Below, piece after piece: positions 61,277-64,000 of a DNA stretch of 64,000 nucleotides (positions are counted from its first letter, which is position 1; each line of letters starts with the position of its first letter). Source of the stretch: Anisakis pegreffii (taxonomy: Eukaryota > Nematoda > Chromadorea > Rhabditida > Anisakidae); assembly GCA_035041965.1 (NCBI GenBank), contig JAPYMA010000597.1, forward strand, positions 124,001 to 188,000, read 5' to 3'. A model generated the notes under the pieces. It had not been told where the DNA came from. It ran no database searches and saw nothing but the letters and a program-made list of their open reading frames with translations. The translations under genes and the position numbers were made by a program.

Positions 61277-64000
61277 TAAGTACATTCATCCATCGATGAA
61301 CACAAGCAAAAAACGATTGATTCGTGATCATGCATTTTTTCAACTCATTTCACATAAACGATCGCACACATTCAGTCACACGTCTTATAGCGGCACTGAT
61401 GTAATGTCGCGCAAATTTTTTAATGAAAATCAATTCGTGCATAGTTCTTGCTCATATTTCTTCCTCTTACCGATCCTTGTCCATTATTTCGAGAGGTTTT
61501 TCTGAAATGATGTCAATTTTGATTCGGAATGACAATTTTCCGCTTCCCTTTTCTCATATAATATAACACAATAATGATGACAATATAATGACTCAACGCA
61601 CTTTTTTCAAGTTCGTTTTGCGCCTTACGAACATTCCGTTCTCATTTGTCATTCCTCTACGTTAATCCATTTTTCTAGAGACGAAACTACCCTATTCGTC
61701 GTACATAGTACTTTATAGTTGGTTAATGCTGTTCTAGTTGTATGGCAAAAGGGCAACGACGTCAATTTCTGAAATGATTGATTAAGAGGTATCTTTTGTT
61801 GAAATATGCATTCGTGCATTCTTCAAGAATGCATTCCTTCTACTTTAAGTGTTATTTGAGTAGGCATAGCAGTAAAGAAAGTGTAACTGAATAACTACAT
61901 CCTACACCAGCATCGTTCTATACGAATACATTTCGTTCAATTTTTTACTACTTACGTAAGCAATCTACTTGAATTCGGCTAATTTCCTTGTAATGTACTC
62001 AGTCAGTACTTAAGTGTCGTCTGTTCACAACACAACTGAATAATCATCGTATGCACAAGTTTCTTGCTACGATTGAGATCATTAGTATTATTTTCATTAT
62101 CGTGAATACTACTATGGTCAATTCATCAATCGTCATCGATCAATTCGTCATTCATCGTAATAACTCACTTCACTCATCAAAGACCAATGATGTGAATGGT
62201 AATAGTGACAAAAACAATAACAATGAAAGTATCAACGACAGCAAGCCACATATCTGAGTTGTATGAAACACCTAGCTGTAGGTGAGTTGATATGACGTTA
62301 CAACTGGGATTTTGTTAATCCGCAAACGGCACGAAAACATTTATCTTCACGTCTACCTCATCCCTTGTTAAGCTCGCAACACAGTCATGATTGCAACCCC
62401 ATCCACCCTCCTTTCATTGATTATTGAATATTTTTGATACTATTATTATTACTATTATGACTGTTATTACAATGACTTCGATCAATATTGCTGTTTTTAT
62501 GAGCGTGCTTGGATGTCCATTCGGTTAATCTGCTTACAATTAGTATTGAATGACAAATTATGGATTTCCTTGCCACACACACGCACACGTTCATCTGCCA
62601 TGATCAACGCTTCGAGTGGTGCCTTTCTGATTCCATAGACCGTTTCTTTCGTTCGTCTGTTATGTAGTAGCTGAGAGTTTATGAATGAGGTGAAAGAATG
62701 CTTGAGTGGAATATTCAAAGGACGATCAAGTTTTAAGTGTGTTGCTTGCAGCGAATGTGATAAAGAGGGTTGTTCACGTAAAACATCGGTAATATATGGA
62801 TGTTTTTGTTGTGTTGGAGTAAACTCATAATATCAATCGCAATTTTTCATTTTGAACGAGCATTTTAATTTATTATTGTCAATCATCATTACCACCATCG
62901 ACAATTTCAGTTGTACTTTTGTGATTCGTATTTTGTGTTTGATACATCCATCCATCCATTCACTCACTACTCATTCCAGCTGTCTTCTGATCAATCACCT
63001 CTTACCTTCTTCAGGCGTTTCTCTCCAGTTTCTTCGTAGTTCTCTTAAAATCTCTCCAATGAATCGGTATAACAATTTCGCCAGATTTCTTCTTCATTTC
63101 ATTCGAACAACTTTTGCCTTTTCCCATCAAATCGAGCAATGTTTTGTCGTATAAAATGCAATTTATATTTTGAATACGCTTGCAATTTTACCTGTTTACG
63201 TACACTCACTCACTCTGTCAGTCACACTCAAACTCACAAACAAACAAAGTTTCATTATTTGATTACTTGTGCACATTCACCATTCGAACAGCTATCCATC
63301 CATACATCATCTTAATGCTGCTCACTCAACTGCATCGGATCATTAGTCGAGTTTATACGTACCGAAAAGCGATTGATTGACCGACTTGAACGAAGAACGA
63401 AAACGAACGACGCAGTATAATTTGCTTTTAATCGAGTAGAATCTTAAACTTTACGTTCGTATGAAGGTGATAATGCAAAAGTGTTTCAATTAACGGTTTT
63501 TGTTCTTCAATTTTCAAAATACTGGTTCAGTTCGCTTGAAAAGCTTCCTGTGCAAGAAGGCAATCGAACAAAAGGAGTATCTCATGAGACACACGATGGT
63601 AGTGAACGCTTTCTGCTATATGTTCCTTTCAGCGTTCAATTGCAACGATAATTTCGAGTATTCCACAGTCTTTCGTGATTTGTAGATCGATAAAATGCTA
63701 CTTATTCAATTCAGTGGACTTTTGCGTAAGTTTGATAGTGAGCCAGTGAGTCAGTTGAATGAATGAGTGAGTTAATATTCGAGTCGCCTATCGATGAAAC
63801 AACACACGATAACGTTCGCGGCTCTGTGTGCTCGTAGTCAATTCGGCTCTAATCCATCAACCGTAATTCATTCGGAATGATCTCTGTGACAATTCTACTA
63901 GGCGCATTACAGTTCGCTGATAATGAAACCATGATGCGAACAAAAACAACAATGATCCTAGCTGAAAGTAGAACGTATCGCTGTCAAAATGTTATTTATC
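61277..64000. other. Region without an established gene
   Basis: It contains the small secreted-type frame at 62051-62257. Near the right edge, frames at 63500-63685 read as codon-like pieces, but the only splice model would need a 34-base intron, which is too short to accept. The rest is low-complexity TCAC/CATC-rich sequence. Confidence 0.4.
62051..62257 (+). CDS. Possible small secreted protein or first exon
   Basis: A 68-codon frame from ATG to TGA. It opens with a signal-peptide-like segment (MHKFLATIEIISIIFIIVNT) and continues as a polar Asn- and Ser-rich tail. A donor-like GGTAATAG lies inside it at about 62198, so it may be the first coding exon of a longer gene. The Asn-rich tail could be low-complexity noise. 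Confidence 0.3.
   Translation: MHKFLATIEIISIIFIIVNTTMVNSSIVIDQFVIHRNNSLHSSKTNDVNGNSDKNNNNESINDSKPHI

Noticed and set aside
63531..63685. Two-exon model near the right edge
   Set aside because: It needs a 34-base intron, shorter than nematode introns normally are; the single-frame reading has no support either.
1..64000. tRNA, rRNA, spliced-leader RNA genes and CRISPR arrays
   Set aside because: I looked for tRNA B-box words (GGTTCGAATCC type), the spliced-leader sequence and regularly spaced direct repeats with spacers, and found none.

Overview
The window looks like a piece of an A+T-rich nematode chromosome. The reasons are the many short exons with TTTCAG-type acceptors, several genes whose ATG follows such an acceptor closely (as in spliced-leader trans-splicing), and nematode-type products: a CAL-1-like calmodulin, a cuticlin-type zona pellucida (ZP) protein with a furin site, and an SQV-8/GLCT-type glucuronosyltransferase. 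I cannot name the species. No bacterial, viral or plasmid features are seen. All CDS spans run from first to last coding base and contain introns; exon coordinates are in the evidence.

Layout. 660-4726 (+): last four coding exons of a CAL-1-like calmodulin. 8954-9672 (+): a small single-pass membrane protein with a PPPSY motif, three exons. 10918-13050 (-): at least six phase-consistent exons of a cysteine-rich protein I do not recognise. 16850-20887 (+): a complete 11-exon ZP/cuticlin-like gene. 29487-31354 (+): a complete five-exon beta-1,3-glucuronosyltransferase. 40782-41015 (-): the C-terminal exon of an alsin-like VPS9-domain protein. Weaker candidate exons lie at 23821-24054, 24252-24367, 25924-26345 and 44116-44176 (-), and at 14086-15006, 28133-28904, 43909-44058, 49393-49972, 60980-61276 and 62051-62257 (+).

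The rest, most of the window, is intergenic or belongs to introns of genes whose other exons I cannot find. It holds an array of about 238-bp tandem repeats (34740-37805) interrupted by 1.6 kb of unrelated sequence with G-runs and hairpins, two hAT-like MITEs with 8-bp target-site duplications (39601-39812 and 45039-45339), a three-copy dispersed repeat near 7771, 28927 and 31793, and several inverted repeats.

The genes do not form an operon: spacings are kilobases and strands alternate. The ZP protein (cuticle matrix) and the glucuronosyltransferase (proteoglycan linker or related glycans) both belong to extracellular matrix biology, but nothing in the sequence shows that they act together. 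All identifications rest on reading translations and splice sites by eye; no database search was run.
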